This document shows, piece after piece, positions 42,794 through 51,068 of a DNA stretch of 64,000 nucleotides. Origin of the DNA: Paractinoplanes deccanensis (GTDB taxonomy: Bacteria; Actinomycetota; Actinomycetes; Mycobacteriales; Micromonosporaceae); assembly GCF_016862115.1 (NCBI RefSeq), contig NZ_BOMI01000021.1, positions 1 through 64,000 on the forward strand. The letters run 5' to 3'. Position 1 is the stretch's first letter. The number at the start of each line of letters is the position of its first letter. The notes beneath the pieces are model-generated. The model searched no databases, had not been told where the DNA came from, and saw only the letters and a program-made list of their open reading frames with translations. The position numbers were made by a program, and so were the translations under genes.

Positions 42794-43402
42794 CTAGCGT
42801 CGCAGGACGGCGGAGAAGATCTCGGCGCGCCGCGTCAGCGGCAGCGATGCCGGCTCGATGACACCGTGCACGCCGGCCACGTTGGTGACGGCGGCGACGA
42901 GGAAGGCGATCGTCCACGGGTCGCCGGTGATGCCGAGCCGGGCGGCGTTGTCGCGGATGATCTCGGTCACCGAGGTCAGCAGCCGGTGCCGATTGGCGCG
43001 GTAGACCGCGGCGGCCTCCTCGTCGGTGGTGGCCAGGACGGCGAACTCGGCGAGCAGCACGTGCCAGCGCTCCTCGTCGAGCGAGAGGCGGGCCATCCGC
43101 CGGGCGACGTCGTCGAGGGTGAGGTCGGCGGCCATGATGCCCTGGACGCTGTCGACGATCAGGGCGGTGATGCGCTGGTCGAGCAGCTCGGCGAAGAGCT
43201 CCTGCTTCGAGCCGAAGTTGGAGTAGACCGCGCCCTTGGTGTAGCCGGCGCGGGTGGCGATCGCCTCGAGCCGGGTCGCCGCGTACCCCCTGGTCTGGAA
43301 CTCCTCGGCGGCCGCGGCGAGCAGATCGCTGCGGACGTCCTCGCGGCGTGGTCGCCGGCGCTCCGGAGCGGAACGGCGCTGATCGGAACGGCTCTGTGGC
43401 AT
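42794..43402 (-). CDS. TetR-family repressor
   Basis: 202 residues from the ATG at 43402. A basic lead (SERRRPRRED-like) precedes the HTH (AAAEEFQTRGYAATRLEAIA; TRAGYTKGAVYSNFGSKQEL). A longer frame from 43492 would cross the operator pair and is not supported. It is divergent from a zinc-type alcohol dehydrogenase (101-bp spacer). Two tandem ATACC-N3-GGTA(T/C) sites lie between, so it most likely represses that dehydrogenase and itself. Confidence 0.84.
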   Translation of the reverse strand: MPQSRSDQRRSAPERRRPRREDVRSDLLAAAAEEFQTRGYAATRLEAIATRAGYTKGAVYSNFGSKQELFAELLDQRITALIVDSVQGIMAADLTLDDVARRMARLSLDEERWHVLLAEFAVLATTDEEAAAVYRANRHRLLTSVTEIIRDNAARLGITGDPWTIAFLVAAVTNVAGVHGVIEPASLPLTRRAEIFSAVLRR

Positions 43403-43432
43403 TTCAGACAATCCTGGCCCCTTGCTGTTTCG

Positions 43433-43465
43433 ATACCGCGGGTATTCACTCGATACCGACGGTAC
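43433..43465. promoter_or_regulatory. Tandem TetR operators (CGATACCGNNGGTA twice)
   Basis: ATACC-GCG-GGTAT at 43433-43445 is a perfect dyad. ATACC-GAC-GGTAC at 43453-43465 differs by one base. They are 20 bp apart, about two helical turns, in the divergent tetR-dehydrogenase spacer. This suggests cooperative binding of two dimers. Confidence 0.68.
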
Positions 43466-43503
43466 TGAAACGACCTTACCCAGGTCAGGCACGAGGAGCC
43501 ACC

Positions 43504-44505
43504 ATGCTCGCTGGACGTCTCAACGTTTACGCCGGAAGCTTCGCGCTCGAGGAGATCGCCGAACCGCACGCCGGGCCCGGCCAGGTGCGCATCGCGGTCA
43601 AGGCGGCCGGCGTCTGCCTCTCCGACGTGCACCTCATCCAGGGCATCATCAAGCCGTTCCTGCTGCGCGGCGACACGGTGACCCTCGGGCACGAGACGGC
43701 CGGCGTCATCGACGAGATCGGCGACGGGGTCACCGGCCTCAGCGTCGGGCAGCGGGTGCTGCTCCAGGCCGGCGAGGAGCGTGACGGCACCGTCTTCACC
43801 CGCGGCGTCGACTACGACGGCGGCTGGGCCGAGCACGCGGTCGCCACCGCCGACACGGTCGTGCCGCTGCCCGACAGCCTCCCGTTCGAGCAGGCGTGCT
43901 TCATCCCGGACGCCGTCTCGACCCCGTGGGCGGCGATCACCGCGACCGCCGCCGTGGCGCCGGCCCGCCCCGTGGGCGTGTGGGGCGTCGGCGGCCTCGG
44001 CGCGCACGCGGTCCAGCTGCTGCGCACGGTCGGCGCGGCCCCGATCATCGCGATCGACCCGCTGCCCGCCGCCCGCGAGCGCGCCCTCGACTTCGGGGCC
44101 GACCTGGCCCTCGACCCGGCCGACCCGATCTTCGGCACCCGCATCGCCGACGCGACCCGCGGCCGCGGCCTCGCGTACGCGTTCGATTTCGCCGGCGTCG
44201 CCCCGGTGCGCGAGCAGGCCGCCAAGAGCCTGGCCCGCGAGGGGCAGCTGATCCTCGCCGGCCTCACCGACCAGCCGCTCACGATCACCGACGGCACCCA
44301 CTTCAGCTACCTCAAGCAGCAGATCCGCGGCCACTACGGCTCGTCCCCCGAGCACGTCGTCGAACTGCTCGACCTGGTCGCCGCCGGCCGCGTGGAGTTC
44401 TCCCGCTCGGTCAGCGCCACGCTGCCCCTCGCCGAGGCCGCCGAGGCGGTCCGCCGCCTGGACGCCAAGGAGGGCAACCCGATCCGCCTGGTCCTCGTCC
44501 CCTGA
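43504..44505 (+). CDS. Zinc-type alcohol dehydrogenase (MDR family)
   Basis: 333 residues. Catalytic-domain motifs AAGVCLSDVHL (zinc ligand Cys) and GHETAGVIDEIGDGVTGLSV; Rossmann motif VGVWGVGGLGAHAVQLLRTV with acidic IAIDPLP after it, pointing to NAD. The four-cysteine lobe that binds structural zinc in classical enzymes is absent: that stretch reads LLQAGEERDGTVFTRGVDYD. The catalytic site is nevertheless complete. ATG at 43504 follows GAGGAGCC-type purines. It is likely repressed by the divergent TetR. Substrate is unknown. Confidence 0.84.
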   Translation: MLAGRLNVYAGSFALEEIAEPHAGPGQVRIAVKAAGVCLSDVHLIQGIIKPFLLRGDTVTLGHETAGVIDEIGDGVTGLSVGQRVLLQAGEERDGTVFTRGVDYDGGWAEHAVATADTVVPLPDSLPFEQACFIPDAVSTPWAAITATAAVAPARPVGVWGVGGLGAHAVQLLRTVGAAPIIAIDPLPAARERALDFGADLALDPADPIFGTRIADATRGRGLAYAFDFAGVAPVREQAAKSLAREGQLILAGLTDQPLTITDGTHFSYLKQQIRGHYGSSPEHVVELLDLVAAGRVEFSRSVSATLPLAEAAEAVRRLDAKEGNPIRLVLVP

Positions 44506-44506
44506 C

Positions 44507-44525
44507 AGTGCCTGGCCCTGGCACT
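44507..44525 (+). terminator. Short hairpin after the dehydrogenase
   Basis: AGTGCC-N7-GGCACT begins directly after the TGA of the dehydrogenase. The stem is only 6 bp and no T-run follows, so termination is tentative. Confidence 0.45.
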
Positions 44526-44580
44526 CCCAGGAAGGAAGGTGCGATGGTTGCGCCGCGCCGGGTGACGAACCATTCGAGGC

Positions 44581-45615
44581 ATGACACAACAGCGAGTTCT
44601 CGTCACCGGCGGCTCGGGGTTCATCGCCGGTCACTGCATCCTTCAGCTGCTCGAACAGGGCTACCTCGTGCGGACCACCGTCCGGTCGCCGAGCCGTGAG
44701 GCGGCCGTCCGGTCCGCGCTCCGCGGTGCGGGCATGGTGAACGGCGACGCGCTGAGCTTCGCCGCCGCCGATCTCACCGAGGACGCCGGGTGGGCGGGCG
44801 CCGTGGCCGGCGTGGACTTCGTGCTGCACGTCGCGTCGCCCGTACGGCCGGGGCATGTCGACAACCCGGACGACCTGATCGTCCCGGCGCGTGAGGGCAC
44901 CCTGCGGGTGTTGCGCGCCGCCCGGGACGCCGGCGTGAAGCGGGTCGTCCTCACCTCGGCGTTCCACGCGGCCGGCTGGGGTCACCCGCGCGGCGACCAC
45001 GTCTTCACCGAGGACGACTGGACCGTCGTCGACGGGCCGGGCGTCGACGCGTACGGCGCGAGCAAGACCCTCGCCGAACGCGCGGCCTGGGACTTCGTCC
45101 GCGCCGAGGGCGGCGCGACGGAGCTCGCCACGACGCTTCCGGTCGCCGTGATGGGGCCGGTCATCGGCGGCGAGGTCTCCGGCGCCAACAACATCGTCAA
45201 GAGGCTGCTCGACGGCGACATCCCCGGCTACCCCGACCTCTACTTCCCGATCGTCGACGTGCGCGACGTCGCCGCGGCGCACATCCTGGCGATGACGGCC
45301 GACGGCGCCGCCGGCGAGCGCTTCCTGCTCTCCAACGGCCCCGCGGTCCCGATGCGCGAGATCGGCGCCCTCATCAAGGCGCGCCTCGGCGCGGCCGCCG
45401 CCAAGGTCCCGACCCGCAAGATCCCGGACCTGGCCGTACGGGCGGGCGCCCGCTTCTCGCCGCAGATGCGCGAGATCGCGCCCGACCTGGGCTACGCGAG
45501 GCGGACGTCCAACGAGAAGGCCCGCCGGGTGCTGGGCTGGCAGCCGCGCGACCCCCGGGAGGCGATCGTCGCCGCCGCCGAGAGCCTCAGCTCTCGAACA
45601 GCCGGCGCGCGCTGA
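44581..45615 (+). CDS. NAD(P)-dependent extended SDR (dihydroflavonol-reductase-like)
   Basis: 344 residues. N-terminal nucleotide-binding motif VLVTGGSGFIAGHCILQLLE, then VLHVASPVRPG, the catalytic YxxxK in DAYGASKTLAERAAW, and VDVRDVAAAHILAMT. These match the epimerase/dihydroflavonol-4-reductase branch, which reduces ketones or aldehydes. Start is ATG at 44581. A purine-rich stretch GGAAGGAAGG lies 44 bp upstream, but its nearest ATG (44544) is in another frame. The 3' end overlaps the broken MBL gene by 29 bp on the opposite strand. Confidence 0.84.
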   Translation: MTQQRVLVTGGSGFIAGHCILQLLEQGYLVRTTVRSPSREAAVRSALRGAGMVNGDALSFAAADLTEDAGWAGAVAGVDFVLHVASPVRPGHVDNPDDLIVPAREGTLRVLRAARDAGVKRVVLTSAFHAAGWGHPRGDHVFTEDDWTVVDGPGVDAYGASKTLAERAAWDFVRAEGGATELATTLPVAVMGPVIGGEVSGANNIVKRLLDGDIPGYPDLYFPIVDVRDVAAAHILAMTADGAAGERFLLSNGPAVPMREIGALIKARLGAAAAKVPTRKIPDLAVRAGARFSPQMREIAPDLGYARRTSNEKARRVLGWQPRDPREAIVAAAESLSSRTAGAR

Positions 45616-46240
45616 GCCAGATCGCCCACGGGTTGACGCGGTCGGGGTAGCGCCTCTTCAGCCCGTGGAAGAAGCTCGTGGCGTCCGCCGACCGGTCGAG
45701 CACTTCAGCCGCCGCGTCGAGGTAGCGGCGAGTCTCGCCGATGTCGGACGGCAGGTCCGGACGCCGGACGTCCTTGTGCGAGGCCACCACGAAGCCCGGC
45801 CGGAGGGCCTCGACCGCGTCGAGGGCCCGGTGCCAGGCGTCCAGGCCGCCGTCGCGGACCTCGCCGACGAACTGGTGCACGTTATTGTAGACGACGTCAC
45901 CGGCAACGACCAGATCCAGCGCCGGTACGTGGAGCACGCTGGTGTCGTCGGTGTCGGAGTGGCCCACCTCGTGGGCGTACAGCTCGTGCCCGTCGAGCAT
46001 CAGGCCGCCGGCCGGGAAGACCGAGCCGTGCACCGTCACGGGCGGTTCGGGCAACGCGTCGCCGAGAAGTTCCGATAGCGGTCGGAGACGGCGCCGCCGG
46101 GAGTCTCCCGGGCGATGCGTGCGAGGACCGCCTCGGTCGCGACCACCGTCGCGTCCGGGAACCGGCGCAGCAGGTGATTGGTGGTCGGGAAGTGATCGGC
46201 GTGCGCGTGCGTGAGGTAGATGTAGCGCAACGCGACCGCA
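45587..46240 (-). pseudogene. MBL-fold metallohydrolase, 5'-truncated and frameshifted
   Basis: The upstream frame encodes the zinc motif THAHADHFPTTNHLLRRFPD and then ARIARETPGGAVSDRYR. The protein continues in another frame as LLGDALPEPPVTVHGS, ELYAHEVGHSDTDDTSVLHV and LVVAGDVVYNNVHQFVGEVR. The frames meet near 46073, where a single missing base (TATCGG-GAACTT) would explain the shift. The N-terminal 60-odd residues are also missing, because the homology stops near 46235 where CGNR sequence begins on the other strand. Not expected to be functional. Confidence 0.8.
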
Positions 46241-46557
46241 CGCCCGACCTGCTCGACGCGCCCGCACTCGCCTCCGCCTCCGCCCGCCTCGTCCTCGACC
46301 CCGGCGGCGGTGTCCGGCTCGACGACGGCTCCGGTGACATCGCCGCGCACGCGGGCCGCATCCTGCTCGCGGTCCACGACGCCCAGCTGACCGGCGCGTG
46401 GCAGCGCATGAAGCTGTGCCGCAACCCCGAGTGCGAGGTCGCCTTCTGGGACAGCTCCCGCAACACCAGCGGCGTCTGGCACGACGTGCGCACGTGCGGC
46501 AACGTCGCCAACCTCCGCAAGTCCCGCGCCCGGCGCGCCGCCAGGGCCGCGGAGTGA
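46240..46557 (+). pseudogene. CGNR zinc-finger gene, 5'-truncated
   Basis: The C-terminal half of a CGNR protein remains: ILLAVHDAQLTGAWQRMKLC, then RNPECEVAFWDSSRNTSGVW and RTCGNVANLRKSRARRA, with the zinc-finger cysteines intact. The N-terminal ABATE domain and start codon are missing; upstream of about 46235 the DNA is the broken MBL gene in antisense. An ATG exists at 46410, but a finger-only protein would be atypical. It is probably dead. Confidence 0.75.
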
Positions 46558-46566
46558 ACGCGCTGC

Positions 46567-47202
46567 TCAGCCCTGCGTGATCAGGCCGGTCACCAGGATG
46601 CCCATCGCGGCGACGAAGGCGTCCCGGGTGTTCGCCTCGCGCATCGCGCCGGCCGTGGCGGCCAGGGCGGGCAGCTTGCCGGGGTCGATGCGGCTCACCG
46701 CGATCGAGCGCTGCGTCGGCTGGCGTGGGGCCAGGCGCGGGTGCGCGTCGAGGATCTCGCCGATCATCAGGTGCCAGCAGGAGCGGAAGGCGCGGGCGGC
46801 CTGGTGCGGGCCGAGGCCGGCGTCGAGCAGGTCGGCCAGGCAGGCGTCGCTGAACGGGAAGGCGTTCTCGGCGACGAGCTCGCCCTGGATGAGCACCTGA
46901 AGCACCCAGGAGCTGCCGGCCATGTAGTCGTGCGCGGCGGCGAAGCGGGTGAGCAGCCGCTCCTTCGGGGTCGCGCCCGGCACGTCGACGGGCAGGCCGG
47001 CGGCGATGCTCTCGAGGATGGCCAGCAGCAGCGCGTCGCGGTCGGCGATGTGCCGGTAGAGCGAGGTCGCCGCCGTGTCCAGCTCGGCCGCGACGGCCCG
47101 CATGGTGAGGGCGTCGAGGCCGTCGCGCTCGATCAGCCGGCGTCCCGCCTCGACGATCAGCTCCGGGGTCAGCCCGGGCCGGGGACGTGCGCGCGGCGGC
47201 AT
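46567..47202 (-). CDS. TetR-family repressor
   Basis: 211 residues from the ATG at 47202 (MPPRARPRPGLTPELIVEAG). HTH: GLDALTMRAVAAELDTAATS then LYRHIADRDALLLAI. A TetR_C-type ligand domain follows. It is divergent from an EmrB-type exporter with a 43-bp near-perfect palindrome between them, so it is the exporter's repressor. The longer frame to 47511 would cross this palindrome and is rejected. It ends 9 bp from the truncated CGNR remnant, tail to tail. Confidence 0.86.
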   Translation of the reverse strand: MPPRARPRPGLTPELIVEAGRRLIERDGLDALTMRAVAAELDTAATSLYRHIADRDALLLAILESIAAGLPVDVPGATPKERLLTRFAAAHDYMAGSSWVLQVLIQGELVAENAFPFSDACLADLLDAGLGPHQAARAFRSCWHLMIGEILDAHPRLAPRQPTQRSIAVSRIDPGKLPALAATAGAMREANTRDAFVAAMGILVTGLITQG

Positions 47203-47240
47203 GGAGAGATCTTCGCACAGGGTAGAAGTTAGGTAAGCCT

Positions 47241-47283
47241 TACGCGTACATTGTTCGCGTCGGATGCGAACACTGTACGCGTA
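47241..47283. promoter_or_regulatory. 43-bp palindromic TetR operator
   Basis: 18-bp arms (TACGCGTACATTGTTCGC and GCGAACACTGTACGCGTA) around 7 bp, with one mismatch. It ends 9 bp before the exporter ATG. The arm length suggests two TetR dimers. Confidence 0.72.
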
Positions 47284-47292
47284 GGGAGAGCC

Positions 47293-48720
47293 ATGTCTCG
47301 AACACCGCACCCCGCCCTCGTGCTGGCCGCCGCCTGCGTCTGTCAAGCGCTGGTCGTCCTGGACGTCACCCTGGTCAACGTGGCGCTGCCGTCGGTCGCC
47401 GCCGACCTCGGCTTCACGCCCGCCGGCCTGTCCTGGGTGGTCAACGCCTACACGCTCGCGCTCGGCGGGCTGCTGCTGCTCGGCGGCCGGTTCGCCGACC
47501 TGGTCGGGCATCGCGCCGCGATGTTCTCCGGGCTCGGCCTGTTCGGCGCCGCCTCGGTCCTCGGCGGGCTGGCCCAGTCGCCCGGGGAGCTGATCGCCGC
47601 CCGGGCCGCGCAGGGCGTCGCCGGTGCGGTGCTCGCGCCGCTGAGCCTCACCGTCATCATGGTGACCTTCCCGGAAGGCACGGCCCGGTCCCGGGCGATC
47701 GGCGTCTGGTCGATGGTCGCCGCCGGCGGCAGCGCGCTCGGGGTTCTGCTCGGCGGTGCCCTCACCCAGGGCCTGTCGTGGCGGTGGGTGCTGCTGATCA
47801 ACGTGCCGATCGCCCTGGCCGCGCTGCTGCTCGCCGCCTTCTCGGTGCGCGGCACGCGCACCTCACCCGCCGGCCGCCTCGACGTCGCCGGCGCGGTGCT
47901 GGTCACCGCGGCGGTGACGGCCCTGGTGCACGGCACCATCCAGGCCGCCGAGCGCGGCTGGGGCTCGGCCGCCGCGCTGTCGTCGTTCGCGGTCGCCCTG
48001 CTCGCCGGCGCCGCCTTCGCCGGGTGGGAGCTGCGCGTGGCGCCGGCGCCCCTGGTGCGCTTCGGGGTGCTGCGCAGCCGCCCGGTGTGGGTGGCCAACG
48101 TGATCGTCCTGTTTCTCGGGGGCACGACCGTCGCCGGCTTCTACTTCGCCTCGCTCTACCTGCAGGACGTGCTGCACTACACGCCGCTGCGGGCCGGGGC
48201 CGCCTTCCTGCCGTTCTGCCTCGGCACGGTGGTGGGCGCGATGTCCTCCGGCCCGCTCACCGGGCGGCTCGGCGCCCGTGCCGTCATGACCGGTGGCCTG
48301 GTCCTCGGCGCGGCCGGCATGGTCCTGTTCAGCCGCGCGGACGCGGACTCCACCTTCCTGGACGGGTTCCTGCTGCCGTCCGTGCTCGCGTCGATCGGCA
48401 TCGGCTGGTGCATGGTGGCGAACACGACGCTGGCCACCACCGGCGCCGCGCCCGGCGAGGCGGGTCTGGTCAGCGGCCTGCTCAACGCCGGACGGCAGAT
48501 CGGCGGCAGCCTGTCGCTGGCCGTCCTGACCACCGTGGCCCTCGCCGCGGCCGAGCACTCCGGCGCCACCAGCCTCGCGGGCGCCCGCGCCGCCGGCTAC
48601 AGCCGGGCCTTTTTGGTAACCGCGGGCTTCGTGCTGGTCGCCGCGCTGGTCGCGGCCGCGGCGACACCCTCCGTGACGTCCTCGGTGCGGAAGGCGAAGC
48701 AGGTGGCGCTGCGTCAGTAG
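47293..48720 (+). CDS. MFS drug exporter, EmrB/QacA (DHA2) family
   Basis: 475 residues with about 14 hydrophobic helices. LDVTLVNVALPSVAADLGFT near the N-terminus, motif A GGRFADLVGHRAAMFSGLG, and motif C GSALGVLLGGALTQGLSWRW mark it as a DHA2 proton-drug antiporter. ATG at 47293 follows GGGAGAG. It is controlled by the divergent TetR. The last 7 bp overlap the convergent glutamate decarboxylase gene. Substrate is unknown. Confidence 0.88.
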   Translation: MSRTPHPALVLAAACVCQALVVLDVTLVNVALPSVAADLGFTPAGLSWVVNAYTLALGGLLLLGGRFADLVGHRAAMFSGLGLFGAASVLGGLAQSPGELIAARAAQGVAGAVLAPLSLTVIMVTFPEGTARSRAIGVWSMVAAGGSALGVLLGGALTQGLSWRWVLLINVPIALAALLLAAFSVRGTRTSPAGRLDVAGAVLVTAAVTALVHGTIQAAERGWGSAAALSSFAVALLAGAAFAGWELRVAPAPLVRFGVLRSRPVWVANVIVLFLGGTTVAGFYFASLYLQDVLHYTPLRAGAAFLPFCLGTVVGAMSSGPLTGRLGARAVMTGGLVLGAAGMVLFSRADADSTFLDGFLLPSVLASIGIGWCMVANTTLATTGAAPGEAGLVSGLLNAGRQIGGSLSLAVLTTVALAAAEHSGATSLAGARAAGYSRAFLVTAGFVLVAALVAAAATPSVTSSVRKAKQVALRQ

Positions 48721-50114
48721 CCGGTGCCGGTCTTGACCCGGCTGCGGTCGTGCGGGTGCAGGGTCCCCTTCTCGGCCAGAACCTGGCAGGCGGCCGCGAT
48801 GTCGTCGGCGAGCGTCTCGACCATGCTGTGCCCGAGGGTGAGCTTCACCAGCGCTCGCATGATCTTGATGTGGTCGGCCTTGGGCGGGAGCGTGTAGGCG
48901 GGGACCATCCAGCCTCGCTCGGCGGCCAGCTGGGACGCCACGTCGAACTCGTCGTAGTTGTGGTCGCCGGCGAGCTGGAAGGCCACCAGCGGCAGCTGCT
49001 CCTCCTTCTCGGAGCCGATGATCCGGAAGTCGCCGATGGCGGCGATCCGCTCGGCGAGGTGGCGCGCGTTGGCCTGCATGGTCTCCATGATGTAGCGGTA
49101 GCCTTCGTGGCCGAAGCGGACGAAGTTGTAGTACTGGGCCAGGACCATCGAGGAGCCGGTGGAGAAGTTCAGCGTGAAGGTGGCGTCCCGCTTGCCCAGG
49201 TAGTTCTCGTAGAAGACGAGGTCGTCCGGAAGGTCGCCGCGCTCCCGGAAGATCAGCCAGCCGATCCCCGGGTAGACGAGCCCGAACTTGTGGCCGGAGA
49301 CGTTGATCGAGCGCACCCGGGAGAGCCGGAAGTCCCACTCGCTGTCCGGGTAGAGGAACGGCCAGACGAAGCCGCCGCTGGCCGCGTCGACGTGGATGGG
49401 CACGTCGAGGCCGCGTTCCTCGTTCAGGCGTACGAGCAGGTCGTTGATCCCGGCGATGTCGTCGGCGTGCCCGGTGAACGTGGTGCCCAGGACCGCGGCG
49501 ACGCCGATGGTGTTCTCGTCCACGTGCGGCTCCACGTCCGCCGGGCCGATCACGTACTTGTCGGGCTGGAGCGCGATGATGCGCGGTTCGACCTCGAAGT
49601 AGCGGCAGAACTTCTCCCACACCACGTGCACGTCGCCGCCGAACACCAGGTTGGGGCGCGTCGTGTCCTTGCCGGCCGCCTCCCGCCGGGCGCGCCACTT
49701 CCACTTCAGCGAGAGGGCACCCAGCATGATCGCCTCCGAGGAGCCCTGGGTGCGGGTGCCGGTCGTCTCCCCGGGCGCGTGGAAGAGGTCGGCGAGCATC
49801 CGGATGCACCGCTGCTCGATCTCCGCCGTCCGCGGGTACTCGGCGTGGTCGATGTAGTTGCGGTGCAGGTTCTCCGCGACGACCCGCTGCGCCTCGGGCT
49901 CCATCCACGTGGTCACGAACGTGGCCAGGTTGCGCATCGGAAGGCCGTCGAGCAGCAGTTCCTCGCCGAGCAGGCGCATCGCGTCCACCGCGCGCATCCC
50001 GTGCCGGGGCAGCCGGTGGTCGGGTGCGGGCTCGAGGAGGAACCGGTTGCCGTACTCCCGGGCGAGGGCATCGAGATCGCTCATCACCGGGCTGGGGTAC
50101 TCGCCAGAGGTCAT
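48714..50114 (-). CDS. gadB: Glutamate decarboxylase
   Basis: 466 residues from the ATG at 50114, exactly the usual bacterial GadA/GadB length. It converts glutamate to GABA with PLP and uses up a proton. Group II decarboxylase features are PIHVDAASGGFVWPFLYPDS, the PLP lysine in INVSGHKFGLVYPGIGWL, and GTRTQGSSEAIMLGALSLKW. A longer start at 50153 adds 13 residues unlike the family. No GadC antiporter is adjacent. The convergent MFS is a different type. A pyridoxal kinase gene is divergent from it, 88 bp away, probably securing the cofactor. Confidence 0.92.
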   Translation of the reverse strand: MTSGEYPSPVMSDLDALAREYGNRFLLEPAPDHRLPRHGMRAVDAMRLLGEELLLDGLPMRNLATFVTTWMEPEAQRVVAENLHRNYIDHAEYPRTAEIEQRCIRMLADLFHAPGETTGTRTQGSSEAIMLGALSLKWKWRARREAAGKDTTRPNLVFGGDVHVVWEKFCRYFEVEPRIIALQPDKYVIGPADVEPHVDENTIGVAAVLGTTFTGHADDIAGINDLLVRLNEERGLDVPIHVDAASGGFVWPFLYPDSEWDFRLSRVRSINVSGHKFGLVYPGIGWLIFRERGDLPDDLVFYENYLGKRDATFTLNFSTGSSMVLAQYYNFVRFGHEGYRYIMETMQANARHLAERIAAIGDFRIIGSEKEEQLPLVAFQLAGDHNYDEFDVASQLAAERGWMVPAYTLPPKADHIKIMRALVKLTLGHSMVETLADDIAAACQVLAEKGTLHPHDRSRVKTGTGY

Positions 50115-50202
50115 GCGCTCCAACGTCGCCTCGGCACCGGCCCCGCACATCATCTGCCCAGGGTGAAACTTCCCCGATCTCGAAGGTCCCTAGGCTGGGG
50201 GC

Positions 50203-51054
50203 ATGAAGGTTCTGTCCATCCAGTCGGCGGTCGCCTGGGGCCACGTCGGCAACTCCGCGGCCGTGTTCCCGCTCCAGCGCATCGGTGTCGAGGTCGTCCC
50301 GGTCTACACCGTCAACTTCTCCAACCACACGGGCTACGGCGCCTGGCGGGGGCCGCTCATCTCGCCCTCGGACGTCGCCGAGGTGCTGCTCGGCGTGGAG
50401 GATCGGGGCGTCTTCCCGCAGATCGACGCCGTGCTCTCCGGCTATCAGGGCGGCGTGGGCATCGGCGACGTCATCGTCGACGCGGTGCGCCGGGTGAAGG
50501 CGGCCAACCCCGCGGCGGTGTACGCGTGCGACCCGGTCATGGGCAACGCCAAGTCCGGCTGCTTCGTCGCGCCCGAGATCCCCGTGCTGCTGCGCGACCG
50601 GGTCGTGCCGGTGGCCGACATCATCACGCCGAACCAGTTCGAGCTGGGCTTCCTCACCGGCACCGAGCCGGCGACCGTCGAGTCGACGCTCGCCTCGGCC
50701 GACCTGGCCCGCGAGATGGGCCCCTCGACCGTGCTGGTCACGAGCGTGGAGCGTCCCGACCGCGAGGAGGGCACGATCGAGATGCTGGTGGTCGACGCCG
50801 CCGGCGCGTGGATCGTGACCACCCCGCACCTGCCCTTCAAGGCGAACGGATCCGGCGACGTCACGGCGGCGCTGTTCACGGCCCACTACGTCGCCACCAA
50901 CGACGCCGCGGTGGCGCTGGAGCGTACGGCCTCGAGCGTCTTCGACCTGATCGAGACCACCTATCGGTCCGGGCAGCGGGAGCTCCAGCTGGTGGAGGCG
51001 CAGGAGTTCTACGCCTCGCCGCGCATGCAGTTCCGGGCGAAGCAGGTGCGCTGA
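50203..51054 (+). CDS. pdxY: Pyridoxal kinase (PdxY-like)
   Basis: 283 residues of the ribokinase-like PdxK/PdxY family, which phosphorylates pyridoxal to PLP. Visible motifs: SAVAWGHVGNSAAVFPLQRI at the start, the substrate segment FSNHTGYGAWRG, DPVMGN, PNQFELGFLTG and the ATP/anion-hole motif FKANGSGDVTAALF. The ATG at 50203 is 88 bp from the divergent gadB, a PLP enzyme. That pairing supports a cofactor-supply role and shared control. The gene stands alone downstream. Confidence 0.9.
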   Translation: MKVLSIQSAVAWGHVGNSAAVFPLQRIGVEVVPVYTVNFSNHTGYGAWRGPLISPSDVAEVLLGVEDRGVFPQIDAVLSGYQGGVGIGDVIVDAVRRVKAANPAAVYACDPVMGNAKSGCFVAPEIPVLLRDRVVPVADIITPNQFELGFLTGTEPATVESTLASADLAREMGPSTVLVTSVERPDREEGTIEMLVVDAAGAWIVTTPHLPFKANGSGDVTAALFTAHYVATNDAAVALERTASSVFDLIETTYRSGQRELQLVEAQEFYASPRMQFRAKQVR

Positions 51055-51068
51055 GCCGGCCGGCCGAG

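Noticed and set aside
44544..44699. ATG with a good purine-rich site upstream of the SDR gene
   Set aside because: It opens a 51-codon frame mostly in the antisense-like third frame of the SDR gene with no recognisable product. The SDR start at 44581 fits the family better.
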